This document shows, in pieces, positions 8,549 through 15,124 of a DNA stretch of 37,355 nucleotides. The notes beneath the pieces were generated by a model. That model was not told the origin of the DNA. It saw only the letters and a program-made list of their open reading frames with translations, and did no database searches. Source of the stretch: Candidatus Rifleibacteriota bacterium (GTDB lineage: Bacteria > Muiribacteriota > Ozemobacteria > Ozemobacterales > Ozemobacteraceae); NCBI GenBank assembly GCA_905236865.1, contig CAJOQX010000236.1, positions 1 to 37,355 on the forward strand, given 5' to 3'. How positions within the stretch are numbered: position 1 is the first letter of the stretch; every line of letters starts with the position of its first letter. Made by a program: the position numbers and the translations under genes.

Positions 8549-10126
8549 ATGTTTTGGATAAAGCATAGACGATCAATTCTTTGGATTTTATACGCATTAT
8601 TTTTCCTTCATGCAATTTTATGGTATACTTGTGGTTACCAAAGAATTGGGCAATTTGCTTTTGGCGAAATATTCTTAACATTAAAAACAGGAATAATTTC
8701 AGCTGGAACTATTTTTGTTTTGCTCGTTTTTATTCACGCATTGTTTTTTGGTGGACTTTTCTGCGGATGGTTTTGTCATTGGGGTGTGACACAAGATGTT
8801 TTTGCATGGATTCTGAAAAAATGTGGCATAAAACCAATTATGCGTCATCTTGAATCAAAATATATTCAATGGGCGTGGTTTATTATTTTAATAACCCAAG
8901 TAGTATTATTTTGGTGGTTTAATGGTTTACCAACAAAATTTGTATTTAATCCATCATATACAGAAGTTTGGGCAGGAAATCCAAAAGCTATTTTTATGAT
9001 TTGTATGACCTGTATCGTGAGTGGTTTTTTGCTCATTTTTCTATTTGGGGAAAGAGCTTTTTGCCGTTCAATCTGCGTATTTAGACTTTGGTTTAGTTGG
9101 TTTGAAAAATTTTCTAAATATAAAATAATAAGAAATAAAGAATGCTCTTCCTGCTCAAATGAATGTTCTAATTCTTGTTTTATGGACGTTAATGTTGCAG
9201 AAGAAGTTAAAATTAATGGTGTTGTTAGAAATACTGCCTGTGTTAAATGTTTTAAATGCATGGGTGCTTGCCCTAATCAAGCCTTAACAGCATCTTTTCA
9301 GAAAAGTCCTTATGAAAAAAATGAAGAAATATCTAGACCTGTTCCATTATTTGATTCTTTAATTTCGACTATTCAAGTTGCGTTTACTATTTTAGTTTTA
9401 CATTTCTTTGGATATAGCATTGGCGGAAATATGTCTTTGTCATTAGGTCTAGTATCTGGTTTTGTTATTATCCATATACTTTATTCTAAATCTATCTCTT
9501 GGTTTGAAATATTACTTATACCTTTAATAGCTACAGGATTACATTATGGAAACGATATGAATCCTGCAACGTCATTAGTTAAAGGTTTATTTGCAATATC
9601 CCTATTCATAATTATTGCAAAATATATTGGATTCAAAAAAGGTTTTGATTTTATAGACAAAATACCTAACGAAATAAAAGTTTCTAAATTATTGATTACA
9701 ATAATACTAATTCCTGCAATTTATTTTAGCTGTATAGAAAGCGTAGCCTCATACTATCTTCAAAAAGCTGCTGCGGCTGGTGAAAAAAAAGATTGGAAGA
9801 CTTATGCTGATTTATATGAAAAATGGGGCGAATATAATAACGACAAAGTAAATTTATATTTTGATTTGGGAAAAGTAGAACTATTTAATCTAAATGAGTA
9901 TGACAAAGCATTAGAATCATTCAAAAAAAGTTTCGACTTGTTATATCGTGAAGATTTGGTAGTTGATACTGCCGAATTGTTATTAACCGAAGGCTTACCT
10001 TTACATTCAAAGAAATTATTAACTTATTATATTGATAAAGGGAAAGATTCTCAAATATTAAAAGACTTGTTGGAAGAAGCTGAAAAAGAAATAACGAAAA
10101 AGAAGGCTAAAGTTCTAGGAAAATAA
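8549..10126 (+). CDS. NapH/CcoG-like membrane 4Fe-4S protein with C-terminal TPR-like repeats
   Basis: The 525-residue product has membrane helices near residues 10-27, 48-70, 108-125 and 148-167. It has the paired 'FCGWFCHWG' (Cys72, Cys76) and 'FCRSICVFRLWF' (Cys172, Cys176) motifs of NapH/NosR/CcoG-type electron-transfer proteins. Two 4Fe-4S clusters follow: Cys199, 202, 206, 210, and 'CVKCFKCMGACP' with Cys231, 234, 237, 241. More membrane helices follow (about 270-400), then a soluble tail (about 405-525) that looks like TPR repeats ('YFDLGKVELFNLNEYDKALE'). Family members pass electrons from quinol to periplasmic or cytosolic partners; the partner here is unknown. GGAG before the ATG and 15-base spacing put it in the smc-ftsY unit. 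The TPR tail is not usual for the family. Confidence 0.88.
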   Translation: MFWIKHRRSILWILYALFFLHAILWYTCGYQRIGQFAFGEIFLTLKTGIISAGTIFVLLVFIHALFFGGLFCGWFCHWGVTQDVFAWILKKCGIKPIMRHLESKYIQWAWFIILITQVVLFWWFNGLPTKFVFNPSYTEVWAGNPKAIFMICMTCIVSGFLLIFLFGERAFCRSICVFRLWFSWFEKFSKYKIIRNKECSSCSNECSNSCFMDVNVAEEVKINGVVRNTACVKCFKCMGACPNQALTASFQKSPYEKNEEISRPVPLFDSLISTIQVAFTILVLHFFGYSIGGNMSLSLGLVSGFVIIHILYSKSISWFEILLIPLIATGLHYGNDMNPATSLVKGLFAISLFIIIAKYIGFKKGFDFIDKIPNEIKVSKLLITIILIPAIYFSCIESVASYYLQKAAAAGEKKDWKTYADLYEKWGEYNNDKVNLYFDLGKVELFNLNEYDKALESFKKSFDLLYREDLVVDTAELLLTEGLPLHSKKLLTYYIDKGKDSQILKDLLEEAEKEITKKKAKVLGK

Positions 10127-10198
10127 ATAATAGTGGTATATTTACCCTTCCATTAGCTAAGTTTTTACTATTTGATAGATAAAAAAGAGGAGTAAACT

Positions 10199-11479
10199 AT
10201 GACTAACCATAAAGAAATTGCTTATGCAGATTTTATACTACATAATCTTGATTCTGCTGTTATTTATCCAAATCCATATAGAGGAAAAGGAACAAAAGTT
10301 GGCTGGGAAACAAAAGAGTTAAAAAAAGTTTCCATAGCTTCTAAAAAAGGCAAAATTGTTTGGATTGGTAATTCTAATGAATTGAGCGATAATGTAAAAA
10401 TAGCTGCAAACGCTAAATTTTATAATGGTGAAGGTTTACTTGCAGTTCCTGGTTTTGTAGATTCTCATACTCATTTATTATATGCAGGAAATAGAGCAGA
10501 TGAGTTTGAGATGAGAGTTCAAGGTAAAACTTATCTAGAAATACTAGCGGCTGGCGGTGGTATTCTGAATACAACAAATGCAGTCCGTAGCCTTTCAGAA
10601 GAAGAATTATTTATAGAAACAGCTAATCGTATCGAGTTAGCTATGCAAAGTGGAGTCACAACTATTGAAATAAAGACAGGTTACGGCTTAGATTTAAAAA
10701 ACGAGCTAAAAATGATTAAAGTTATTGAAATGCTAAAAGAAGCTTATCCAATAAGAATAGTAACTACTTTCATGGGAGCTCATGCTGTTCCAGCTGATAG
10801 AACCAATGATTCAGACTCATTTGTGGATGAAATCTGCAAAGAATGGATTCCTGCTGTAGCAGAAACAAAATGTGCCGTTTTTAACGATGTTTTTACAGAA
10901 AAAAAAGCTTTTTCAGTAGAACAATCACGTAAAATTCTTAATGCAGGTCTTAAATTTGGCTTAAAACCAAAGATTCACGCCGATGAAGTAAATGTTCTTG
11001 GTGGTGTCGATTTGGCAGTTGAAGTTGGTGCTGTAAGTGCAGACCACCTTTTGATGACAAATGATGAAGGAATAAAAAAATTAGCAGGTAGCGGAGTAAT
11101 ACCTACAGTTCTTCCAGGCACTTCGACTTATTTAATGGAAAGCCATCATGCTCCAGCTCGTAAGATGATTCAAGCTGGGCTTCCAGTTGCTATAGCTTCA
11201 GACCATAATCCTGGAAGTTGTCAGTTTCTCGGAGCTAATATAATTCAATCAATGGCTATGTTACAATTAAGAATGAGTGCTTCAGAAAGCTTAATAGCTG
11301 GAACTCTCCATGCTGCTCATGCTTTATCAATGGGAAATGAAATAGGTGCAATCGAAGTAGGTCGTTATATGGATATTGCCTTATTTGATTTGGAATCATT
11401 TAAACAAATAGGCTATCATATAGGGCAAAACTATCTACATGATTTAATTATTAATGGTGAACCAGTCTATAGCGATTAA
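10199..11479 (+). CDS. hutI: Imidazolonepropionase
   Basis: It hydrolyses 4-imidazolone-5-propanoate to N-formimino-L-glutamate, the third step of histidine breakdown, in the cytosol. The 426-residue product is of normal length and has the amidohydrolase metal motif 'DSHTHL' (His90, His92), the substrate-binding 'AGGGILNT', then 'GAHAVP', 'KIHADEV' and the late 'ASDHNPGSCQF' with the metal-binding Asp. Those motifs identify HutI rather than other amidohydrolases. The AGAGGAG Shine-Dalgarno before the ATG is strong. No hutH, hutU, hutG or ftcD is adjacent, so the other steps would be encoded elsewhere or be absent. Confidence 0.96.
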   Translation: MTNHKEIAYADFILHNLDSAVIYPNPYRGKGTKVGWETKELKKVSIASKKGKIVWIGNSNELSDNVKIAANAKFYNGEGLLAVPGFVDSHTHLLYAGNRADEFEMRVQGKTYLEILAAGGGILNTTNAVRSLSEEELFIETANRIELAMQSGVTTIEIKTGYGLDLKNELKMIKVIEMLKEAYPIRIVTTFMGAHAVPADRTNDSDSFVDEICKEWIPAVAETKCAVFNDVFTEKKAFSVEQSRKILNAGLKFGLKPKIHADEVNVLGGVDLAVEVGAVSADHLLMTNDEGIKKLAGSGVIPTVLPGTSTYLMESHHAPARKMIQAGLPVAIASDHNPGSCQFLGANIIQSMAMLQLRMSASESLIAGTLHAAHALSMGNEIGAIEVGRYMDIALFDLESFKQIGYHIGQNYLHDLIINGEPVYSD

Positions 11480-11509
11480 ATATTTTTAAATAAAAAGTGA
11501 ATAGAGATA

Positions 11510-11565
11510 CCCTCTTTTTGAAAGGCTTTTTTTGTGTTATATTTAATATAAGAGCAAAAAGAGGG
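11510..11565 (+). promoter_or_regulatory. Hairpin sequestering the RBS of the anti-sigma kinase gene
   Basis: CCCTCTTTTTG at 11510-11520 is the exact reverse complement of CAAAAAGAGGG at 11555-11565, with a 34-base loop. The GAGGGG Shine-Dalgarno of the gene at 11573 lies in the second arm. Folding would hide the ribosome-binding site. The layout suggests control of translation, or coupling to upstream read-through. The first arm followed by T-rich sequence might instead assist hutI termination. Confidence 0.5.
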
Positions 11566-11572
11566 GAATACA

Positions 11573-11995
11573 ATGAAAGATAAAAAGGTTTCTAAAGAAA
11601 TAACCATAAACCTTTTTTCTACACGCTATCAGGATTCTGTCAGGAAAAAAGCTGAAGAAATAGCCAAACAAATGGGTTTTGATGAAGACTCTATTTTTGA
11701 TTTAGCCTTAGTTGTCGACGAAGCTTATGTTAATGCAATAGAACATGGAGCAGAAGGGAAATCTGATACTAAGTTAGAAATTAAGTTTTTAATTTTTGAT
11801 GACAAACTTGAAATATCAATAAAAGATAGCGGTCAAGGCTTTGATATGAATCAAGTAACTGTTCCAGACAATTTAAAAAGTTTATCTTCCACTAGAGGCA
11901 GAGGATTAGGATTAATTAAGCTTTTAACAGATGAATTTTCTATGGAATCACAACCTGGATTAGGTACGACAGTAAGATTTAGCAAATACATCTAA
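11573..11995 (+). CDS. RsbW/SpoIIAB-like anti-sigma factor serine kinase
   Basis: A small GHKL ATPase of 140 residues. The N-box is 'VVDEAYVNAIEHG' (Glu50, Asn54), the G1 box 'DSGQGFD' (from Asp85) and the G2 box 'GRGLGLIKLL' (109-118). It has no histidine phosphorylation domain, so it fits the HATPase_c_2 group: protein serine kinases that bind a sigma factor and phosphorylate an STAS anti-anti-sigma protein. Neither a sigma factor nor an STAS gene is adjacent, so the partner is unknown. The start follows a GAGGGG Shine-Dalgarno placed inside an inverted repeat (11510-11565). A strong terminator follows at 12019. Confidence 0.9.
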   Translation: MKDKKVSKEITINLFSTRYQDSVRKKAEEIAKQMGFDEDSIFDLALVVDEAYVNAIEHGAEGKSDTKLEIKFLIFDDKLEISIKDSGQGFDMNQVTVPDNLKSLSSTRGRGLGLIKLLTDEFSMESQPGLGTTVRFSKYI

Positions 11996-12018
11996 TAATT
12001 TAAAATAATATCTAATAA

Positions 12019-12063
12019 AAAATACCCAAAAGGGCTTCGGTTTGTAAGTCTTTTGGGTATTTT
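12019..12063. terminator. Bidirectional rho-independent terminator
   Basis: AAAATACCCAAAAG at 12019-12032 pairs perfectly with CTTTTGGGTATTTT at 12050-12063 around a 17-base loop. The A- and T-rich stem ends allow it to serve both the anti-sigma kinase gene (+) and the SLH porin gene (-), which converge here. Confidence 0.85.
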
Positions 12064-12072
12064 ATCTAAGTC

Positions 12073-13233
12073 TTAGAATTTGCTAAACAATTCAGTAAAG
12101 TATAAGTCTACTTTTTGATCAGGCATATCTCTTGCTTCAATTTTGCTGTTCTGATAGCCAAGTTTAAGTCTTGTATTTTGGGCAATCCTGTATGTATAAT
12201 CAAAAGTTATCAAATTAGCTTCCAAATCATTGAAGAAACCAGGATTTGGATTTCCGATTCTTACGTTAAATGTATTGGCTTTGTTTTCATATCTGTTATT
12301 AAGATAATCATAAGCAAGTCTAAAATTATGCTTATCATTATTTCTAGCTTTAAAACCAAATTGAAGTTTATAATCGTTCAAATTTTTGAAAGTTAAATTA
12401 GTATTAGCATTATAAGCCATTGAAACTAGATATAAATCATCAAAAATAGTTTCGTTGCCTTCACAATAAGAATTAAAGTTTTCTACATTTACATTAGCAT
12501 CAGATTCGTCATCAGCATAAGTAAAAGCGAATTTAGCATTAAAATCTTTTTTGCTATCGTATTTAAATGCAACATGACCTAATATACCCTGTGCATCACG
12601 ATTAACACCGTTTCCATTTTCTATATCGCTATAAACAACGCCTAAATCATAAGTTAATTTATCGTTATTATTTGATAATTTACCGCTAGAACCAGCTTCA
12701 TATCTAACTTCTTTTTCATTTTTAGCTAATTTGACATTATTGTTATCATAAGCACGTTCGTTATAGTAAATACCAAAATACAAATCATGACCTTTATAAT
12801 TATAATCTGCGTTTATATTCCAAATATTGTAGTAATCATCTCCATTTTGTCTTTCAAAAAACATATTCATAGCAAGATCTATATCACCGCTACGTCTAGA
12901 ATAGCTAACAGCATCCATATAATTATGAACGACAAAACCATGACCATGCTGATACCAATCTCTACCAAATTTGAAATCATTGCCATGACCCAACAAATCT
13001 TTTACTTTCAAATACGCAATTTCAACATCAGCTGTATTCTTGTTTCCGCCATACCATTCATTAGAATTAAGACCTAAACCATTATTTTCATTTCCAATAA
13101 TGTTCCATCTTGCACGCATTGATACTTTATCGCTAATTTTGGAATCTAGTTGTAATCGAAGCCCTGTTTCTGTTCTATGTCGACGATTTTTACCATTATT
13201 TACGCCATTTAAAGAACCTCTGTCGTGAACCAA
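12073..13233 (-). CDS. Outer-membrane beta-barrel (porin) part of a split SLH protein
   Basis: This 386-residue reading frame is the C-terminal part of an SLH-domain porin. It is made of repeated amphipathic strands with alternating aromatic residues ('DLYFGIYYNERAYD', 'NFRLAYDYLNNRY') and ends 'LYFTELFSKF', with the terminal Phe of an outer-membrane beta-signal. It has no signal peptide, and its first possible start in frame is a TTG without a Shine-Dalgarno. The same frame stays open upstream to the A7 run at 13320-13326, where it joins the SLH gene (13314-13715) by a single -1 shift, through 'RINGIKEYIKNGGLEKVK' and 'LSGDILVRNYGL'. The two pieces are therefore one gene of about 545 codons, either frameshifted or recoded. 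Porin role and location are inferred from architecture. Confidence 0.85.
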   Translation of the reverse strand: MVHDRGSLNGVNNGKNRRHRTETGLRLQLDSKISDKVSMRARWNIIGNENNGLGLNSNEWYGGNKNTADVEIAYLKVKDLLGHGNDFKFGRDWYQHGHGFVVHNYMDAVSYSRRSGDIDLAMNMFFERQNGDDYYNIWNINADYNYKGHDLYFGIYYNERAYDNNNVKLAKNEKEVRYEAGSSGKLSNNNDKLTYDLGVVYSDIENGNGVNRDAQGILGHVAFKYDSKKDFNAKFAFTYADDESDANVNVENFNSYCEGNETIFDDLYLVSMAYNANTNLTFKNLNDYKLQFGFKARNNDKHNFRLAYDYLNNRYENKANTFNVRIGNPNPGFFNDLEANLITFDYTYRIAQNTRLKLGYQNSKIEARDMPDQKVDLYFTELFSKF

Positions 13234-13313
13234 GCCGTAATTTCTTACAAGTATGTCTCCTGATAACTTAACTTTTTCTAAGCCACCATTTTTTATATAT
13301 TCTTTTATACCAT

Positions 13314-13715
13314 TTATTCTTTTTTTACGCTTTCAACATCTTCTTTTAAAGTGACAATATCTTCTTCAAGCTTCACTGTTTTAAAGCCAATAAGATGCAA
13401 TTCGTAACCAAATTCAACAGCTAATCTTTCTAGAGTTTCAACATCGGCTTTAGTGAATACTGAATTATCATTAACAGTATTTTCATATTTCGCCAAGATT
13501 CTAGCAATAACCATAGCTAGATGATAACGGCTAACTTTTTCTTCGCCTTTATATTCTCCATCAGGGAACCCCTGAATTAAACCTTTATCCGCTAATTTTT
13601 TTGTTGCATCATAAGCCCAGTGAGAAGCAGTAACATCAGAGAACGGATTTGCAGAAGAAACAACTACTGTTGAAATCATTAAAGCAACAGAAGCCAATAA
13701 AGAAAACTTCTTCAT
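13314..13715 (-). CDS. SLH-domain N-terminal part of the split porin
   Basis: 133 residues. A signal peptide (about 1-22, cleavage after 'VVSSA') is followed by one S-layer homology domain (about 24-80, 'PFSDVTASHWAYDATKKLADKG' region with 'GFPDGEYKGEEKVSRYHLA'). A coiled-coil segment comes next (about 105-133). In diderms with this layout the SLH domain binds peptidoglycan-linked polymer and holds the outer membrane to the wall, while the barrel forms a pore. The frame stops one codon after the A7 run at 13320-13326; a -1 shift there continues into the barrel (to 12073). The AGGGAG Shine-Dalgarno before the ATG is good. Alone it would be a secreted SLH peptide without a barrel. Confidence 0.88.
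   Translation of the reverse strand: MKKFSLLASVALMISTVVVSSANPFSDVTASHWAYDATKKLADKGLIQGFPDGEYKGEEKVSRYHLAMVIARILAKYENTVNDNSVFTKADVETLERLAVEFGYELHLIGFKTVKLEEDIVTLKEDVESVKKE
13320..13326 (-). promoter_or_regulatory. A7 slippery run, candidate -1 frameshift site
   Basis: On the coding strand the text is GTA AAA AAA GAA TAA. A -1 slip of the two lysine codons on the A7 run changes the continuation to AGA ATA AAT GGT and avoids the TAA, entering the porin frame. Transcriptional slippage adding one A, phase variation of the homopolymer, or a sequencing error in it would give the same product. I saw no strong downstream stem or upstream Shine-Dalgarno-like enhancer. Confidence 0.5.
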
Positions 13716-14011
13716 TTATTTTCACTCCCTATTTTATAAATCTTTTTTTATAGACCAAGAAAACCCTATTTTATTTTTTTCTGTATTTTCTATTTCAAGT
13801 ATTATATTTCCATTTGCACTGTTCCCATCAGCATCTTAATTGTTAATACAAGGAGCTTGCTCACCTATATGACACACAAGGACAGAAAAATACAAATTAT
13901 TGAAAATAGTAATATTTTTTTAAATAATTCTCTCTTAAAAGAATTAAATATTTAGTTACCATATTTCAAATAAAAGTACAAGAGCTTTGTAAAAAATTAA
14001 TATTGATGAAA

Positions 14012-14039
14012 TTGAGAATTTAGAATTGAGGATTGAGAG
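14012..14039 (+). repeat. Heptanucleotide tandem repeat array
   Basis: Four units: TTGAGAA, TTTAGAA, TTGAGGA and TTGAGAG. The array and the hairpin that follows resemble the sequence at 70-130. Confidence 0.65.
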
Positions 14040-14047
14040 TGCAAAAT

Positions 14048-14096
14048 AAACAGCACCCATAAAAATGTTTTGTGTCCATTTTTATGGGTGCTGTTT
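14048..14096 (-). terminator. Strong rho-independent terminator of the lipoprotein gene
   Basis: AAACAGCACCCATAAAAATG (14048-14067) pairs with its exact reverse complement at 14077-14096, giving a 20-base-pair stem with a 9-base loop. On the - strand the stem is flanked by T-rich sequence on the distal side. It may work in both directions. Confidence 0.8.
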
Positions 14097-14107
14097 TTGA
14101 CTAGTTT

Positions 14108-14155
14108 CTTATATCTTATATCTTACATCTTACATCTTATATCTTATAATCTTAT
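14108..14155 (-). repeat. Heptanucleotide repeat array containing a stop codon
   Basis: On the + strand: CTTATAT twice, CTTACAT twice, CTTATAT once, an eight-base variant CTTATAAT, and a partial unit. Read on the - strand, the first unit supplies the TAA stop of the lipoprotein gene. Confidence 0.7.
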
Positions 14156-15039
14156 TTACCATTTTTACCAGTAGTATAGAATAAGGTTCTTTCATTATCA
14201 GAAAGAGATTGTACAATGTTATTGACACCATCTTCTCTGTATATATAATCAATTCTAACATTGAGGTTGTTCAAATTATAAGATTTTGCAGCAGATTCTC
14301 CTGATTCTGTTAAAGTTACTTGATAATAAATAGTTCCGTCTTTTTTACTTCCAATAGATTTGATAGCTAGATTTTGAATACTAGAGTTGTCAGAACTAGT
14401 CCAGCTCTCTAAAACTTCTAATTTATCGTTCAATGCAGAAATTTTCCAAGTGCAAGAATCAAAATTTATATCTAATTTTTCTCCAGCTTGATTACTAAAT
14501 ATTAGTTTCGCAGAAGTAGAAGCGGTCCTTTCCATCGAAATGCTGCCAACTTCGTTTGCGTTAAATTGAGGTTCATTATTTATATATAATATTTGTTTTC
14601 CATTACCATCTACTGATATAGACATATTACCATTTATAGAAGCTACCTGTAGATCAGATATAAATTCAACTGATGAAACTTTTGAAAAAACAATTTCTAA
14701 TGGTTGTGTATTATCTTCGTAAAGAATATGAATAGAAGCCGAAGCTGTATTATCAGTCATTTCTATAATATGGGTTTTATACATTACTTTTGAAAATCTA
14801 TAAAATTCAGAATCCATACTATGCCCAGGAAATTCTACGCCATTAAAAAGTAGTTTTATTTTGTCTAATGCAACAGAAGCTCTTAAAGACGCATTTTCGG
14901 TTTGATTTACAATATCTTTTGCAACATAAATATTCAATGTTTGAACTTCATCTTTATTGCTGCTGTTATTGTTGCTGATACAACCTGTAAAAACCACACT
15001 AATACAGAGCAACATAATTAAACAAAAAACTTTTTTCAT
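14152..15039 (-). CDS. Lipoprotein of unknown function
   Basis: The 295-residue product starts with a lipoprotein signal peptide and lipobox 'VFTGC' (modified Cys about residue 20), then an Asn/Ser-rich linker. The remainder is beta-rich with no recognised domain; the segments 'NMSISVDGNGKQILYINN' and 'AKLIFSNQAGEKLDINFD' look like repeated beta-hairpins of a sandwich fold. It is probably anchored on the periplasmic face of the inner or outer membrane. GGGGAG precedes the ATG. It lies 85 bases downstream of the sensor gene on the same strand and may be co-transcribed. Its stop codon lies within a heptamer array and a strong terminator follows. Confidence 0.8.
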   Translation of the reverse strand: MKKVFCLIMLLCISVVFTGCISNNNSSNKDEVQTLNIYVAKDIVNQTENASLRASVALDKIKLLFNGVEFPGHSMDSEFYRFSKVMYKTHIIEMTDNTASASIHILYEDNTQPLEIVFSKVSSVEFISDLQVASINGNMSISVDGNGKQILYINNEPQFNANEVGSISMERTASTSAKLIFSNQAGEKLDINFDSCTWKISALNDKLEVLESWTSSDNSSIQNLAIKSIGSKKDGTIYYQVTLTESGESAAKSYNLNNLNVRIDYIYREDGVNNIVQSLSDNERTLFYTTGKNGK

Positions 15040-15124
15040 ACTTATAGCTCCCCAAGTAAAACTACTTTAAATAAATATAAATCGAAAAATAGAAAATTTA
15101 CATCAACAATTCTGAACAACTAAC

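Larger units (their letters stand above)
13716..14151. other. Intergenic region with repeats, terminator and a weak RNA candidate
   Basis: A 436-base gap. From right to left it holds a heptamer array (14108-14155), the terminator hairpin of the lipoprotein gene (14048-14096), another heptamer array (14012-14039), and an AT-rich stretch with two ACAAGGA motifs on the + strand (13848 and 13876). Those two follow a weak TTGCAC-17-TAATTG promoter-like pair at 13814-13842. No protein gene is visible. Confidence 0.5.

Noticed and set aside
12115-13228. Several open frames on the + strand over the SLH porin
   Set aside because: They are Ile/Ser-rich shadows of beta-strand codons; the - strand frame encodes a coherent barrel with a terminal Phe.
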